A stretch of DNA of 64,000 nucleotides from Devosia sp. (GTDB lineage Bacteria > Pseudomonadota > Alphaproteobacteria > Rhizobiales > Devosiaceae): the NCBI GenBank assembly GCA_017794705.1, contig CP051235.1:2939001-3003000 (forward strand), given 5' to 3'. Positions within the stretch are counted from its first letter, which is position 1; each line of letters opens with the position of its first letter. The notes under the pieces were generated by a model. It worked only from the letters and a program-made list of their open reading frames with translations, was not told where the DNA came from and searched no databases. This document shows, piece after piece, positions 10,299 through 17,605 of this stretch. The translations under genes and the position numbers were made by a program.

Positions 10299-11342
10299 GT
10301 GACCGCCGCCAGAGCGCTTGTGCTTGAAAAGAAGATGGAATTGTCGCTGAGGGAGATTGACCTGCCGCTCGATGTGGGGCCGGGGAAGGTCAAGATCGCG
10401 GTGCACACGGTGGGCGTTTGCGGGTCGGACGTGCACTATTACACGCACGGCAAGATCGGGCCGTTTGTGGTGGAAAAGCCGATGGTGCTGGGGCATGAGG
10501 CGGCGGGCACGGTGACCGAAGTGGGCGCGGGGGTGACGCATCTGAAGGTGGGGGACCGGGTGTGCATGGAACCTGGCGTGCCGGACCCGAATTCGCGGGC
10601 CAGCCAGTTGGGGCTCTATAATGTCGATCCGGCCGTGACCTTCTGGGCGACGCCACCGGACCACGGCTGTCTGACGCCGCATGTGGTGCATCCGGCGCAA
10701 TATACGTTCAGGCTGCCGGACAATGTGAGCTTTGCCGAGGGGGCCATGGTCGAGCCGTTCGCGGTGGGGCTGCAGGCGGCGAGCAAGGCGCATATTCAGC
10801 CGGGGGACCTGGGCGTGGTGATCGGCGCCGGGCCGATCGGGACCATGGTGGCGCTGGCGGCGCTGGCCGGGGGCTGCGCGCAGGTGATCGTCGCCGACCT
10901 GATGCAGGAAAAGCTGGATATCGCGGCGCGCTATTCGGGCATCGTGCCGGTAAACATTCGCGAGGAGCCGCTCGTCGATGCGGTCAACCGGATTTCGGAG
11001 GGCTGGGGGGCGGATGTGGTATTTGAGGCTTCTGGCGCACCGAAAGCATTCGAAACGCTGATGCAACTTCCGCGGCCCGGCGGGCGTTGTGTGCTGGTCG
11101 GCATGCCGGTGGACCCGGTACCGTTCGATGTGTCGGCGGCGGCGGTGCGCGAGATCAGTTTTGCGACCGTTTTCCGCTATGCGCATCAATATCCGCGGGC
11201 GATCGCCATGTTCGCGTCGGGCAAGGTGGATCTGAAGCCGCTGATCACCGAGACGTTTGGCTTCGAGCAGTCCATTGCGGCGTTCGAGCGGGCAGCGGAA
11301 GGGCGGCCGGCGGACGTGAAACTGCAGATCAGGATGGAGTGA
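10299..11342 (+). CDS. Zinc-dependent xylitol/polyol dehydrogenase (D-xylulose reductase type)
   Basis: 347 residues from a GTG at 10299, which has GGAGAG upstream; longer in-frame readings are antisense to ade and rejected. Catalytic-zinc ligands are Cys41 (VCGSDVHYY) and His66-Glu67 (LGHEAAG). The Rossmann motif GAGPIGTM follows near residue 180. It most resembles rhizobial xylitol dehydrogenases, which oxidise xylitol to xylulose with NAD. The CxxCxxC cluster that binds structural zinc in many relatives is absent here: the segment reads [15 protein letters not shown]. It leads an operon with an MgtC-like gene (4 bp gap) and an SDR. Sorbitol or L-idonate are alternative substrates. Confidence 0.85.
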   Translation: MTAARALVLEKKMELSLREIDLPLDVGPGKVKIAVHTVGVCGSDVHYYTHGKIGPFVVEKPMVLGHEAAGTVTEVGAGVTHLKVGDRVCMEPGVPDPNSRASQLGLYNVDPAVTFWATPPDHGCLTPHVVHPAQYTFRLPDNVSFAEGAMVEPFAVGLQAASKAHIQPGDLGVVIGAGPIGTMVALAALAGGCAQVIVADLMQEKLDIAARYSGIVPVNIREEPLVDAVNRISEGWGADVVFEASGAPKAFETLMQLPRPGGRCVLVGMPVDPVPFDVSAAAVREISFATVFRYAHQYPRAIAMFASGKVDLKPLITETFGFEQSIAAFERAAEGRPADVKLQIRME

Positions 11343-11346
11343 GTCT

Positions 11347-11850
11347 TTGGATTTCCTGCAAGCGATCGGATTTGAACCGACCCAGACCTCGACGCTGGCG
11401 CTGGTGTCGCGAATTCTGATTGCCGCCATTCTGGGCGGCATCATCGGCTTTGAGCGGGAAGTGCATCACCGGGCAGCCGGGTTCCGGACGCATATTCTGG
11501 TCGCGGGGGCGGCCTGCCTGTTCACGTTGCTGGGCTATGAATTGTTCGACTTGATGCAGGAACAGCAGGGGATCGCGCGCGCGGACATGATCCGGGTCAT
11601 CGAGGCGGTGACGGCGGGCGTGGCGTTTCTGGGCGCGGGGACGATCTTTGTGTCCAAGGGCAGTGTGCGCGGGCTGACAACCGGGGCCGGCATGTGGCTG
11701 GCCGGGGCCGTGGGTGTCGCGTGTGGACTGGGGCATTACATCCTGGCGGGTGTCGCGGCGCTGATCGCGGTGGTGGCGCTGGCGCTGCTGGCGCCGGTGT
11801 CCGATGTCGTGACCCACGAGACGGATCACAAGGAAAAGAAGGGCGACTAG
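11347..11850 (+). CDS. MgtC/SapB family membrane protein
   Basis: 167 residues, TTG start at 11347 (MDFLQAIGFEP), 4 bp after the dehydrogenase gene. Several hydrophobic helices and the family core GGIIGFEREVHHRAAGFRTHILV, then VTAGVAFLGAGTIF and GLTTGAGMWLAGAVGVACGLG, identify the MgtC/SapB family. MgtC proteins are inner-membrane factors linked to magnesium limitation and, in pathogens, F-ATPase modulation and intramacrophage survival; free-living bacteria carry homologues of less certain role. Its place inside a sugar-alcohol dehydrogenase operon is unusual. The C-terminal tail is short and charged (HETDHKEKKGD), without the extra cytoplasmic domain of longer MgtC. Confidence 0.88.
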   Translation: MDFLQAIGFEPTQTSTLALVSRILIAAILGGIIGFEREVHHRAAGFRTHILVAGAACLFTLLGYELFDLMQEQQGIARADMIRVIEAVTAGVAFLGAGTIFVSKGSVRGLTTGAGMWLAGAVGVACGLGHYILAGVAALIAVVALALLAPVSDVVTHETDHKEKKGD

Positions 11851-11853
11851 GCA

Positions 11854-12636
11854 ATGGATCTGGGATTGCGGGGCAAGATCGCGGTCGTTACCGGGGGCAG
11901 CATCGGGATCGGATTGGCGGTGGCCGAAGGGCTGGCGGCGGAAGGCTGCGATGTGGTGATCGCGGCGCGTGACAAGGCCCGGGCCGACGCGGCTGCGGCT
12001 GATGTGGCCGGGGCGCACGGGGTGCGGACGTTGGCCGTCGGGTGTGATGTGGCGACGGCGGAAGGGTGCCAGCACCTTGTCGAGGCGACAGCGGCGTTCG
12101 GCGGCGCGGATATTTTGATCAACAACGCCGGGACGGGGTCGAACGAAACCATCCAGGATGCCGAGGATGCACGCTGGCAGTACTACTGGGACCTGCATGT
12201 GATGGCGGCGGTGCGGCTGGCGCGCGGACTGGTGCCGCAAATGAAGGGCAAGGGGGGAGGCGTGATCTTGCACAATGCCTCGATCTGCGCGGTGCAGCCG
12301 CTTTATTACGAGCCGATCTACAACACGACCAAGGCGGCGCTGATGATGTTTTCGAAGAACCTCGCCGAAGAGGTCGTGGGCGACAATATCCGGGTCAACT
12401 GCATCAATCCCGGGCTGATCCTGACCGGCGACTGGATCAAGACGGCCAAGCAACTGGCCGGTGCGGACGGTTATCAAGCGCACCTTCAGGGTGTGGCCGA
12501 CGAGGTGGGCGGCATGAAGCGGTTCGCCACGCCGGCAGAGCTGGCGAACACGTTTGTGTTCCTGTGCTCGGACAAGGCCAGCTACACGACCGGCTCGGCT
12601 TATTTTGTCGACGGCGGATGGCTGAAGACAGTTTAG
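11854..12636 (+). CDS. SDR family oxidoreductase
   Basis: 260 residues, a classical short-chain dehydrogenase. The cofactor motif GGSIGIG is near residue 13, NNAG is present, and the catalytic Tyr-Lys lie in YNTTKAAL. The C-terminal FVDGGWL ends the fold. It follows the MgtC-like gene by 3 bp and is the third gene of the polyol dehydrogenase operon, so it may act on a related sugar or sugar-acid substrate; that is inference. The last 4 bp overlap the convergent SDR gene at 12633. Confidence 0.88.
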   Translation: MDLGLRGKIAVVTGGSIGIGLAVAEGLAAEGCDVVIAARDKARADAAAADVAGAHGVRTLAVGCDVATAEGCQHLVEATAAFGGADILINNAGTGSNETIQDAEDARWQYYWDLHVMAAVRLARGLVPQMKGKGGGVILHNASICAVQPLYYEPIYNTTKAALMMFSKNLAEEVVGDNIRVNCINPGLILTGDWIKTAKQLAGADGYQAHLQGVADEVGGMKRFATPAELANTFVFLCSDKASYTTGSAYFVDGGWLKTV

Positions 12637-13337
12637 CTGAGAAGCCAGCCGCCATCGACGTCGACGGTGGTGCCGGTGACGAAATCATTCTCGATCAGAA
12701 AGATTATGGCCGAGGCGGCTTCGTCGGGGGTGCCGGCGCGGGGGATGAGATTGTTTTTCGTCATGTTGGCGAGGCGGTCGGCGCGGTCCGCGTCGTCGGC
12801 GCCGAACATGGCTGTGGCGATGATGCCGGGGGACACCACATTGATGCGGCGTGGCTTGATCTCTTTGGAGACCGTGCGGGCGAAGGCCTCGACCGCGCCG
12901 CCGACAGAAGCAAGGGCGATCTGCCCGTCACGGGCGCGGCGGGCCGGGGCGCCGCTGACGAGTACGATGGCGCCGTTTTCGGCGAGATGTCTGGTGCCGT
13001 AGCGCACGACATTGGTGTAGCCCCAGAGCTTGGCGAAGGATGCCTGATAGGTGTCCATGTCCATATCGAGGAACGGGCCGGCGGCGCGGGCACCGCCGGT
13101 GGCAGCGCTGACCAGGATGTCGAACGGGCCTTCTGCAGCGAAGAGGGCTTCAAGGGCCAGGGCGTCGCGCACATCGCAGGATTTGAAGGTCACGTTGGGG
13201 CCGGGCGCGCCGGCTTTTGACGGATCACGGCTGAGCGCGACGACCTTGGCTCCTTTCGCTGCCAGTTGATTCGCAGCCGCGAGGCCGATTCCCGAGGTGC
13301 CGCCGAAGACGAGGGCTTTTTTGCCTTGAATTTCCAT
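12633..13337 (-). CDS. Degenerate SDR-family protein lacking the YxxxK catalytic pair
   Basis: 234 residues with the dinucleotide motif GGTSGIG near residue 12 and the terminal VDGGWLL of the SDR fold. Where classical members have YxxxK before the AVEAF helix, this protein reads ALASVGGAVEAF: by alignment on that helix, Tyr is replaced by Leu and Lys by Gly. The Ser of the triad may remain in LVSGAPA. It may be a non-catalytic NAD(P)-binding protein or use different residues. GGAGGAA lies 3-10 nt before the ATG at 13337. The gene is convergent with, and 4 bp into, the upstream operon. Confidence 0.8.
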   Translation of the reverse strand: MEIQGKKALVFGGTSGIGLAAANQLAAKGAKVVALSRDPSKAGAPGPNVTFKSCDVRDALALEALFAAEGPFDILVSAATGGARAAGPFLDMDMDTYQASFAKLWGYTNVVRYGTRHLAENGAIVLVSGAPARRARDGQIALASVGGAVEAFARTVSKEIKPRRINVVSPGIIATAMFGADDADRADRLANMTKNNLIPRAGTPDEAASAIIFLIENDFVTGTTVDVDGGWLLS

Positions 13338-13435
13338 GAGTTCCTCCGCTTTTGGACCGTTTTAGACGGCAATTGACCAAGCTGCCAGCGGTGCGCTGGG
13401 GAAAATTAATTTCGCTTTGCAGATCAGATGTTTGC

Positions 13436-13460
13436 GGAACCATAATCCTCGGCGCGCGTT
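13436..13460 (+). promoter_or_regulatory. EcfG-type general stress promoter
   Basis: GGAAC at 13436-13440, a 16 nt spacer, and CGTT at 13457-13460 match the alphaproteobacterial EcfG (PhyR-NepR-EcfG) consensus GGAAC-N16/17-CGTT. It lies about 93 bp before the first DUF3008 gene. The same arrangement recurs before the second one. Confidence 0.7.
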
Positions 13461-13552
13461 TTTGTCACGATCCAACCAAATTTGGGTCTAGACTTCAAAG
13501 TGTGAGCCACTCGATGCGTCGATGGGCGCATCCATGGAAAGGAGGTTTTCCC

Positions 13553-13750
13553 ATGTCGGCAAACTTCATGACCAAAGAGCATGCAGCTGGCGTCGCGCTG
13601 GCCGCCAAACGCGGTCAGATCAAGCCCTCGGAACTCGAAGGCGCTGCCAAGAGCATGCATGACAATCTCTCGGCGGGTGAGTTGGAAGAATTTGCGCAGG
13701 CGAGCCTGCACAAGTTGCGCCCGCGCAAGCAGAGCGACAAACACGCCTGA
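13553..13750 (+). CDS. DUF3008-related small protein, copy 1
   Basis: 65 residues, starting MSANFMTKEHAAGVALAAKR and ending KLRPRKQSDKHA. It shares the pattern AAGVALAAKRGQ...L.GAAKSMHDNLSAGELEEFA with the neighbouring DUF3008 protein, so the two look like diverged duplicates. The ATG at 13553 follows a strong GGAGG (7 nt). DUF3008 proteins are small, soluble and charged, and are often general-stress genes; no biochemical role is established. The EcfG-type promoter upstream fits that. Confidence 0.75.
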   Translation: MSANFMTKEHAAGVALAAKRGQIKPSELEGAAKSMHDNLSAGELEEFAQASLHKLRPRKQSDKHA

Positions 13751-13859
13751 ACCGGCGGGATTTCGCGCACTCCTGAATTACGCCGCACCCCGGCCCGCTG
13801 CCGGGATGCGGTTTTGTGTGTCTGTGTTCGAAGCCGAATGGAAATTCCAGCGGCGGTTC

Positions 13860-13885
13860 GGAACAAAGGCGCGCGACACCGCGTT
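13860..13885 (+). promoter_or_regulatory. Second EcfG-type promoter
   Basis: GGAAC at 13860-13864, a 17 nt spacer and CGTT at 13882-13885, about 34 bp before the start of the second DUF3008 gene. Two independent matches before two paralogous genes make chance less likely. Confidence 0.7.
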
Positions 13886-13918
13886 TTGCGTGCAGTGACA
13901 CCAGAAGGAGTGAAAGAC

Positions 13919-14107
13919 ATGCCCGCAAAATCAAAGGCCCAGCAACGGGCGGCCGGTGCCGCGCTTTCAGCAAAGCGTGGTGAAACCAGAGTCAGAGAAC
14001 TGCAGGGTGCCTCGCGACAGATGTACGATTCCATGACCGAGGACGAGCTTGAAGAGCTTGCTGAGACCGATCGCAAGGGGTTGCCGGAGACGGTCGAGGA
14101 CGATTGA
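13919..14107 (+). CDS. DUF3008 family protein, copy 2
   Basis: 62 residues with the standard family opening MPAKSKAQQRAAGAALSAKR, then YDSMTEDELEELAETDRKG and an acidic end VEDD. Family length is about 60 residues. AGAAGGAG lies 8-15 nt before the ATG. Function is unknown; family members are repeatedly found with stress and salt genes in alphaproteobacteria (general knowledge). It stands 168 bp after its paralogue and has its own EcfG-type promoter. Confidence 0.88.
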   Translation: MPAKSKAQQRAAGAALSAKRGETRVRELQGASRQMYDSMTEDELEELAETDRKGLPETVEDD

Positions 14108-14130
14108 GGTCCGGCTGGCGCAGCATCAGC

Positions 14131-14397
14131 TTATTCGCTGATTGCTAGAGCGATTTCGGTTCCTTCCGGGTTCCACGCCTGAACTATCGAACATTCGATC
14201 AGCCAGTCTGAAATACAGGCGACCGCGGCGGCGGCTTCGGCCTGCGCGCGGGTTTGCCAGCCGCAGAGATAGGTGTGCCAGTGCAGGCCCTCCTGATGCT
14301 GCATGAAGATATCCACAGACCAGCCGGCAGGGCTGCACACGGCGTTCAACTGACAATCCTCGGGCCCCAGACCTGATTCAGTCATGCATTCATTCAT
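14131..14397 (-). CDS. Small hypothetical protein, partner of the secreted peptide gene
   Basis: 88 residues if started at 14397 (MNECMTESGLGPEDC); an ATG at 14385 (MTESGLG) is an alternative. It contains CGWQTRAQAEAAAAVACISDW and several Cys and Trp residues, without a signal peptide or membrane segment. I do not recognise a family. Its start lies inside an ATGA tetranucleotide repeat that also contains the stop of the upstream secreted-peptide gene (8 bp overlap), so translation is probably coupled. Plausible as a real gene but unconfirmed. Confidence 0.5.
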   Translation of the reverse strand: MNECMTESGLGPEDCQLNAVCSPAGWSVDIFMQHQEGLHWHTYLCGWQTRAQAEAAAAVACISDWLIECSIVQAWNPEGTEIALAISE

Positions 14398-14554
14398 TCA
14401 TTGCGCAGGTGATCGCTGCATCGACGCCGCGCTCAACGCATATGCCGGCACCGGCTTCAGGAGCCTGAACGGCGGCGAAGGCGGGCGGGCCCTCTTGGGC
14501 CAATGCGCTGGCGGGCACGAAGACCATCAGAAGAGCCAACAGCAGGCGGACCAT
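14390..14554 (-). CDS. Small secreted peptide with N-terminal signal sequence
   Basis: 54 residues from the ATG at 14554, chosen because GGGGAGG lies 5 nt upstream. A longer in-frame reading to 14770 would cover repeat DNA and is rejected. Residues 1-20 (MVRLLLALLMVFVPASALAQ) are a clean Sec signal peptide with an ALA-Q cleavage site, leaving about 34 residues that include two Cys (ICVERGVDAAITCAMNE) which could form a disulfide. Function is unknown. It overlaps the next minus-strand gene by 8 bp, forming a two-gene micro-operon. Confidence 0.55.
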   Translation of the reverse strand: MVRLLLALLMVFVPASALAQEGPPAFAAVQAPEAGAGICVERGVDAAITCAMNE

Positions 14555-14595
14555 GCAAACCTCCCCGGGTGCGTGATCCATGACTATTGCAGGCA

Positions 14596-14743
14596 CCGGC
14601 GGTTCCGGCCAGCGCGGTCTGATCAATTTTCTGGAGCGAGGTGGGAGGGAAATGATCCGGACGCGGTGCCGCAAGCAGGAAGTCTTGCACGCCAGGGTTT
14701 CCCTCCCGGGGGGAGCAGAGGGAGGACGCAAAATCCGCTCCCC
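14596..14743. repeat. Multi-hairpin repeat element, unit A
   Basis: Three inverted repeats in order. H3-like: CCGG 14596-14599 with CCGG 14605-14608. H1: GGGAGGGAAA 14643-14652 with TTTCCCTCCC 14698-14707, enclosing a sub-hairpin GCAAG/CTTGC. H2: about 14710-14719 with 14734-14743, one mismatch, around a loop containing GGAGGACGCAAAA. The order and the AGGACGC loop match units B and C, while the stem sequences differ. Confidence 0.7.
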
Positions 14744-14753
14744 GTTCTCGTGG

Positions 14754-14869
14754 CCCGGATCTCCGGGCAATGAATTGGGGAGGAATGCCAGGGAACGCAG
14801 CGTCTCTGCCGAAGCAAAAACTGGGCATTCCTCCCCACAAAGAGCAACAGAGGACGCGAAGTTGCTCTT
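14754..14869. repeat. Multi-hairpin repeat element, unit B
   Basis: H3: CCCGG 14754-14758 with CCGGG 14763-14767. H1: a perfect 13 bp stem, GGGGAGGAATGCC 14777-14789 with GGCATTCCTCCCC 14824-14836; the loop starts AGGGAACGCAGCG and ends GCAAAAACTG. H2: a perfect 9 bp stem, AAGAGCAAC 14840-14848 with GTTGCTCTT 14861-14869; the 12 nt loop is AGAGGACGCGAA. Confidence 0.75.
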
Positions 14870-14879
14870 ATTCTTTCAA

Positions 14880-14994
14880 CCCGGTTGCCCGGGCAAACTG
14901 GTGGAGAGGGACACCAGGGAACGCAGCGTTTCTGCCGAGGCAAAAACTGGGTGTCCCTCTCCGATAGAGAGCAGCAGAGGACGCGAAGCTACTC
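14880..14994. repeat. Multi-hairpin repeat element, unit C
   Basis: H3: CCCGG 14880-14884 with CCGGG 14889-14893. H1: a perfect 13 bp stem, GGAGAGGGACACC 14903-14915 with GGTGTCCCTCTCC 14950-14962. Its stem bases differ from unit B at several pairs, but the loop is nearly identical to B. H2: GAGCAGC 14969-14975 with GCTACTC 14988-14994 (one mismatch), around the same 12 nt loop AGAGGACGCGAA. The period from B to C is about 126 bp. Confidence 0.75.
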
Positions 14995-15534
14995 CCTAAA
15001 CTGCTGTGCGGATTGAGCCGAGACAAAGCGGCACGCCGGCCAAAGCCGGGGCGGTACCCTGAACATGTGTCCTGGTGTAGCGACCGTCTGCGAATGACAG
15101 GGCCGGCCAGTATAAGCCGGGTGCCCAAACGAGATCAGCAGCTCTTCAATCCAGTCAAACTGCGGTCAATATCCACAGGCTCGACTCTCAGCCTTACGGC
15201 CGGTGCGAAATGGCATAAATCCTTGAATACTTGCCACGCCGATGGTCACTGCTGCGTGGCTTAAACCCTGACGAAACCGGCTGAGAATGGCTGATCACCC
15301 GGCCCGTCTTTGTTGGCGCGGTGGTATGGCAGATCAGGGATATTGTCAATGCGTTTTTTATTCAGGGTAAAAAAATCGTTCGGTATTTTTTAAGGGCCTG
15401 AAAATGCAGACAAATTTAATCCACAGCGCGGTTTCTGCCGGAAATCCGGGCCGTTTGAGCGGAATATTTTATGATTTTTTCCGGCGTGATTCGGCGATTT
15501 TCGTGGGACGCAGGGCTGATATGCAGATTTAGAC

Positions 15535-15633
15535 GGGGAGGAGTGTCAGGGAATGCAAATGCGCGGGATCCAAGGATCCGCGCAAACACTCCTCCCCTGG
15601 GAAAGGCAGCTGAGGACGCATAGCCACCTTCCC
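15535..15633. repeat. Multi-hairpin repeat element, unit D (dispersed copy)
   Basis: H1: a perfect 12 bp stem, GGGGAGGAGTGT 15535-15546 with ACACTCCTCCCC 15586-15597. Its loop begins CAGGGAATGCA and carries an inner hairpin (TGCGCGGGATCC 15560-15571 with GGATCCGCGCA 15574-15584). H2: 15599-15610 with 15623-15633 (bulged), loop TGAGGACGCATA. It lies about 540 bp from unit C, past the AT-rich core. Confidence 0.7.
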
Positions 15634-15956
15634 TTTACAGACCAGAACCAACGCCAGACGACTCACGCGGGCCCATTGGGGCCGGCTGGATCAGCGAATA
15701 TGTTCCGGGATAAATGCGGGCCGGTTGAACTCCTGCTCCGCGGTGTCTCTATGCTGTCAGGTCCCGCTTTTTGTTGATCTTGTTTGGGCGACTGATCGAC
15801 TGTCGTATGTGATTCCACCAAACACAAGATTGACGTAAACGTCGTTGGGTTACGTTTGCGCAAGGCGGGTGTTGTCTAACCAAGCTGTTTGCTACTGTCC
15901 TGAGCCAAACTGTCGCAGAGGTGCATTTTTTTACCTCGGCTAAAATGGAGAGTGTG

Positions 15957-16589
15957 ATGCGCTTATTCAAGTCCTTTCTAATATGTGGGCTGTTTCTTGC
16001 GCTGACTGGCGCAGGCTCGGCGCAACCCTACAATCTCGAGCCAGGCTATTACGCGGTATCAGGCGTTAGCGCCGATGACGTGCTCAACATCCGGGCGGAA
16101 CCTGACGCAAGCGCCCAGATCGTGGGGAGTTTTGCCCCTGACGCGGCTCCGGTGGAAGTGCTGTTGGAACAGGACGGCTGGGGCTATGTGAGCAGCGGCG
16201 AGGGCATGGGCTGGACCTCGATGGCGTTTCTCAAACCGGTAGAGGTGCCGCGGATCGGGCAAAGCGCCATTCCCGACGGGATGACCTGCGGGGGCACGGA
16301 GCCGTTTTGGGGCGCTGAAATCTCCGAGTCAGGCATCAGTTTTGCCAGCATGGACTCGGCAGAAGAGGAGTTCGGGTTCATCGCGGCCGAGAATTTCGGT
16401 GGCGCGGGTCCGCTGAGAAACCTGTTGATAGGCGGCAATGCGATCCTCACCGTGACGGCGGTGGTCAGTTCCGAAATTTGTTCGGACGGGATGAGCGATC
16501 GGGATTACCCGCGCCGAATCGACATGGTGTTCAACGGTGAGGGCGGACCGTTCGGATATGCCGGCTGCTGCTCGATGCCGCTGAACTAG
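15957..16589 (+). CDS. Secreted SH3-domain protein with C-terminal COG3650-like domain
   Basis: 210 residues from the ATG at 15957, preceded by GGAGAGTG. Residues 1-21 ([22 protein letters not shown]) are a signal peptide. Residues about 30-90 form a bacterial SH3 domain ([19 protein letters not shown] ... [19 protein letters not shown]), a fold that often binds peptidoglycan or peptides. The remaining part ([15 protein letters not shown]... [18 protein letters not shown]) resembles the COG3650-type extracellular domain with conserved Cys residues. Likely periplasmic or lipoprotein-like in envelope upkeep; exact role unknown. Its stop overlaps the convergent clpP-like gene by 4 bp. Confidence 0.8.
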   Translation: MRLFKSFLICGLFLALTGAGSAQPYNLEPGYYAVSGVSADDVLNIRAEPDASAQIVGSFAPDAAPVEVLLEQDGWGYVSSGEGMGWTSMAFLKPVEVPRIGQSAIPDGMTCGGTEPFWGAEISESGISFASMDSAEEEFGFIAAENFGGAGPLRNLLIGGNAILTVTAVVSSEICSDGMSDRDYPRRIDMVFNGEGGPFGYAGCCSMPLN

Positions 16590-17200
16590 CTGGCGGGCGC
16601 CGCGATCTCGCGGCGGGACATGACTTCATCAATCAATCCCCAATCGCGGGCTTCCTCGGCGTTGAAGAATGTGTCGCGGTCGAGCGTGCGTTCGACCGTG
16701 GCTTCGTCCTGGCCGCAGTGCCGGGCGTAAAGCTCGATGGTGCGCTTCTTGATGCGCAGGGTTTCCTCGGCGTGGATGGCGATGTCGGAGGCCTGGCCCT
16801 GAAAACCGCCGATCGGCTGGTGGACATGGATGGAAGCGTTGGGCAGGGCGCGGCGGCGGCCCGGTTCGCCGCCCATCAGAAGGAACGACCCCATTGATCG
16901 CGCGGTGCCCATGCACAGGGTTTCAACCGGTGAGGAGATGAACTGCATTGTGTCGTAGATGGCAAAGCCCGCCGTCATCACCCCGCCGTAGGAATTGATG
17001 TAGAGCGAAATGGGTTTCTTAGGGTTTTCGGATTCAAGGAACAGCAGTTGCGCGGTGACGAGGGCGGCTGAATCGTCGTTGACCTCGCCATTGAGATAGA
17101 CGACCCGCTCGCGCAGCAGGCGGGAGAAAATGTCGAACGAACGTTCGCCGCGGGTGGATTGTTCAACGACCATGGGGACGAGTTGCATCGTGTCGCGCAT
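16586..17200 (-). CDS. ClpP-family serine protease subunit (paralogue type)
   Basis: 204 residues. The full ClpP triad is visible: Ser102 in ARSMGSF, His127 in HVHQPIGG and Asp176 in [16 protein letters not shown] and [30 protein letters not shown] are family signatures. It should form the barrel protease used with a Clp ATPase, but no clpX, clpA or tig is adjacent, so it is probably a second ClpP rather than the housekeeping copy. It lies 36 bp after the SRPBCC gene in the same direction and is probably transcribed with the ArsR-type regulator, which is an unusual setting for a Clp protease. Confidence 0.9.
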   Translation of the reverse strand: MRDTMQLVPMVVEQSTRGERSFDIFSRLLRERVVYLNGEVNDDSAALVTAQLLFLESENPKKPISLYINSYGGVMTAGFAIYDTMQFISSPVETLCMGTARSMGSFLLMGGEPGRRRALPNASIHVHQPIGGFQGQASDIAIHAEETLRIKKRTIELYARHCGQDEATVERTLDRDTFFNAEEARDWGLIDEVMSRREIAAPAS

Positions 17201-17236
17201 GGCGACCTCCTCTCAAATCTGCTGGCGGGGAAGGGG

Positions 17237-17605
17237 CTAGGCGGCGCGCATGAGCGGCGCGTTGCTGTTTGCCGCTACGAGGCCGGCGGGTGTTGCCTCG
17301 GCGGGGGTCAGCCGATGGGTGATGCGCAGCGTGGTGCCACCATCGTGGCGGGCGCGCAGGTCAAACACCACAAACGTGTCGAACTCGGGCAGGCCGATGT
17401 CGTGCCAGCGGTAGTGGATTTCCTCACCTTCCTCGGTGAAGACCGGCTCAGCGCTGACAGCAGGCGTTTCGCCTTCGGGGGCGGCCAGTTCGGGCAGCCA
17501 CTTGGCCAGAAGTTCAGGATCGGAAATGGCGCGCCAGACCTTTTCGGGCGCTTCGTCCAGTTCGGCGGAGAATTCGAGCTGCGCGTCGTTCAGCTGTTCA
17601 GTCAT
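17237..17605 (-). CDS. SRPBCC (AHSA1-like) domain protein
   Basis: 122 residues. The opening LEFSAELDEAPEKVWRAISDPELLAKWLPE and later DIGLPEFDTFVVFDLRA plus TTLRITHRL are characteristic of the START-like SRPBCC/AHSA1 fold, which holds hydrophobic ligands or binds partner proteins. The start ATG lies inside the end of the ArsR-type gene (8 bp overlap). ArsR-SRPBCC pairs are common and often treated as ligand-sensing or stress modules; the ligand is unknown. Confidence 0.85.
   Translation of the reverse strand: MTEQLNDAQLEFSAELDEAPEKVWRAISDPELLAKWLPELAAPEGETPAVSAEPVFTEEGEEIHYRWHDIGLPEFDTFVVFDLRARHDGGTTLRITHRLTPAEATPAGLVAANSNAPLMRAA

Larger units (their letters stand above)
14555..15956. other. 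Long non-coding accessory stretch with structured repeats
   Basis: About 1.4 kb without a credible gene. It holds four copies of a multi-hairpin element (listed separately), an AT-rich core at roughly 15330-15480 with runs such as GCGTTTTTTATT and ATTTTTTAAGG, and a short palindrome GACGTAAACGTC at 15832-15843. Short open frames across the repeats translate the repeat itself in arbitrary frames and are not reported. I see no tRNA, transposase or target-site duplication. Confidence 0.6.

Noticed and set aside
11350-11390. tRNA-like GGTTCAAATCC on the minus strand
   Set aside because: No acceptor stem or anticodon arm can be built around it; it lies in the start of the MgtC-like gene.
14596-15000. 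CRISPR array or integron attC cluster
   Set aside because: The unit period is about 126 bp with structured internal loops, no constant direct repeat with unique spacers, no cas or integrase gene, and no RYYYAAC/GTTRRRY core sites.
14580-15128. Several short open frames over the hairpin repeats
   Set aside because: They translate the repeat in arbitrary frames and on both strands with no ribosome-binding site or protein character; the DNA is better explained by structured repeats.
15060-15150. Minus-strand ACCCGGCTTATACTGGCCGG resembling the 3' end of RNase P RNA
   Set aside because: The P RNA core (GAGGAAAGTCCGGGCT and P4 partners) is absent upstream on that strand, so this is at most a fragment or chance.
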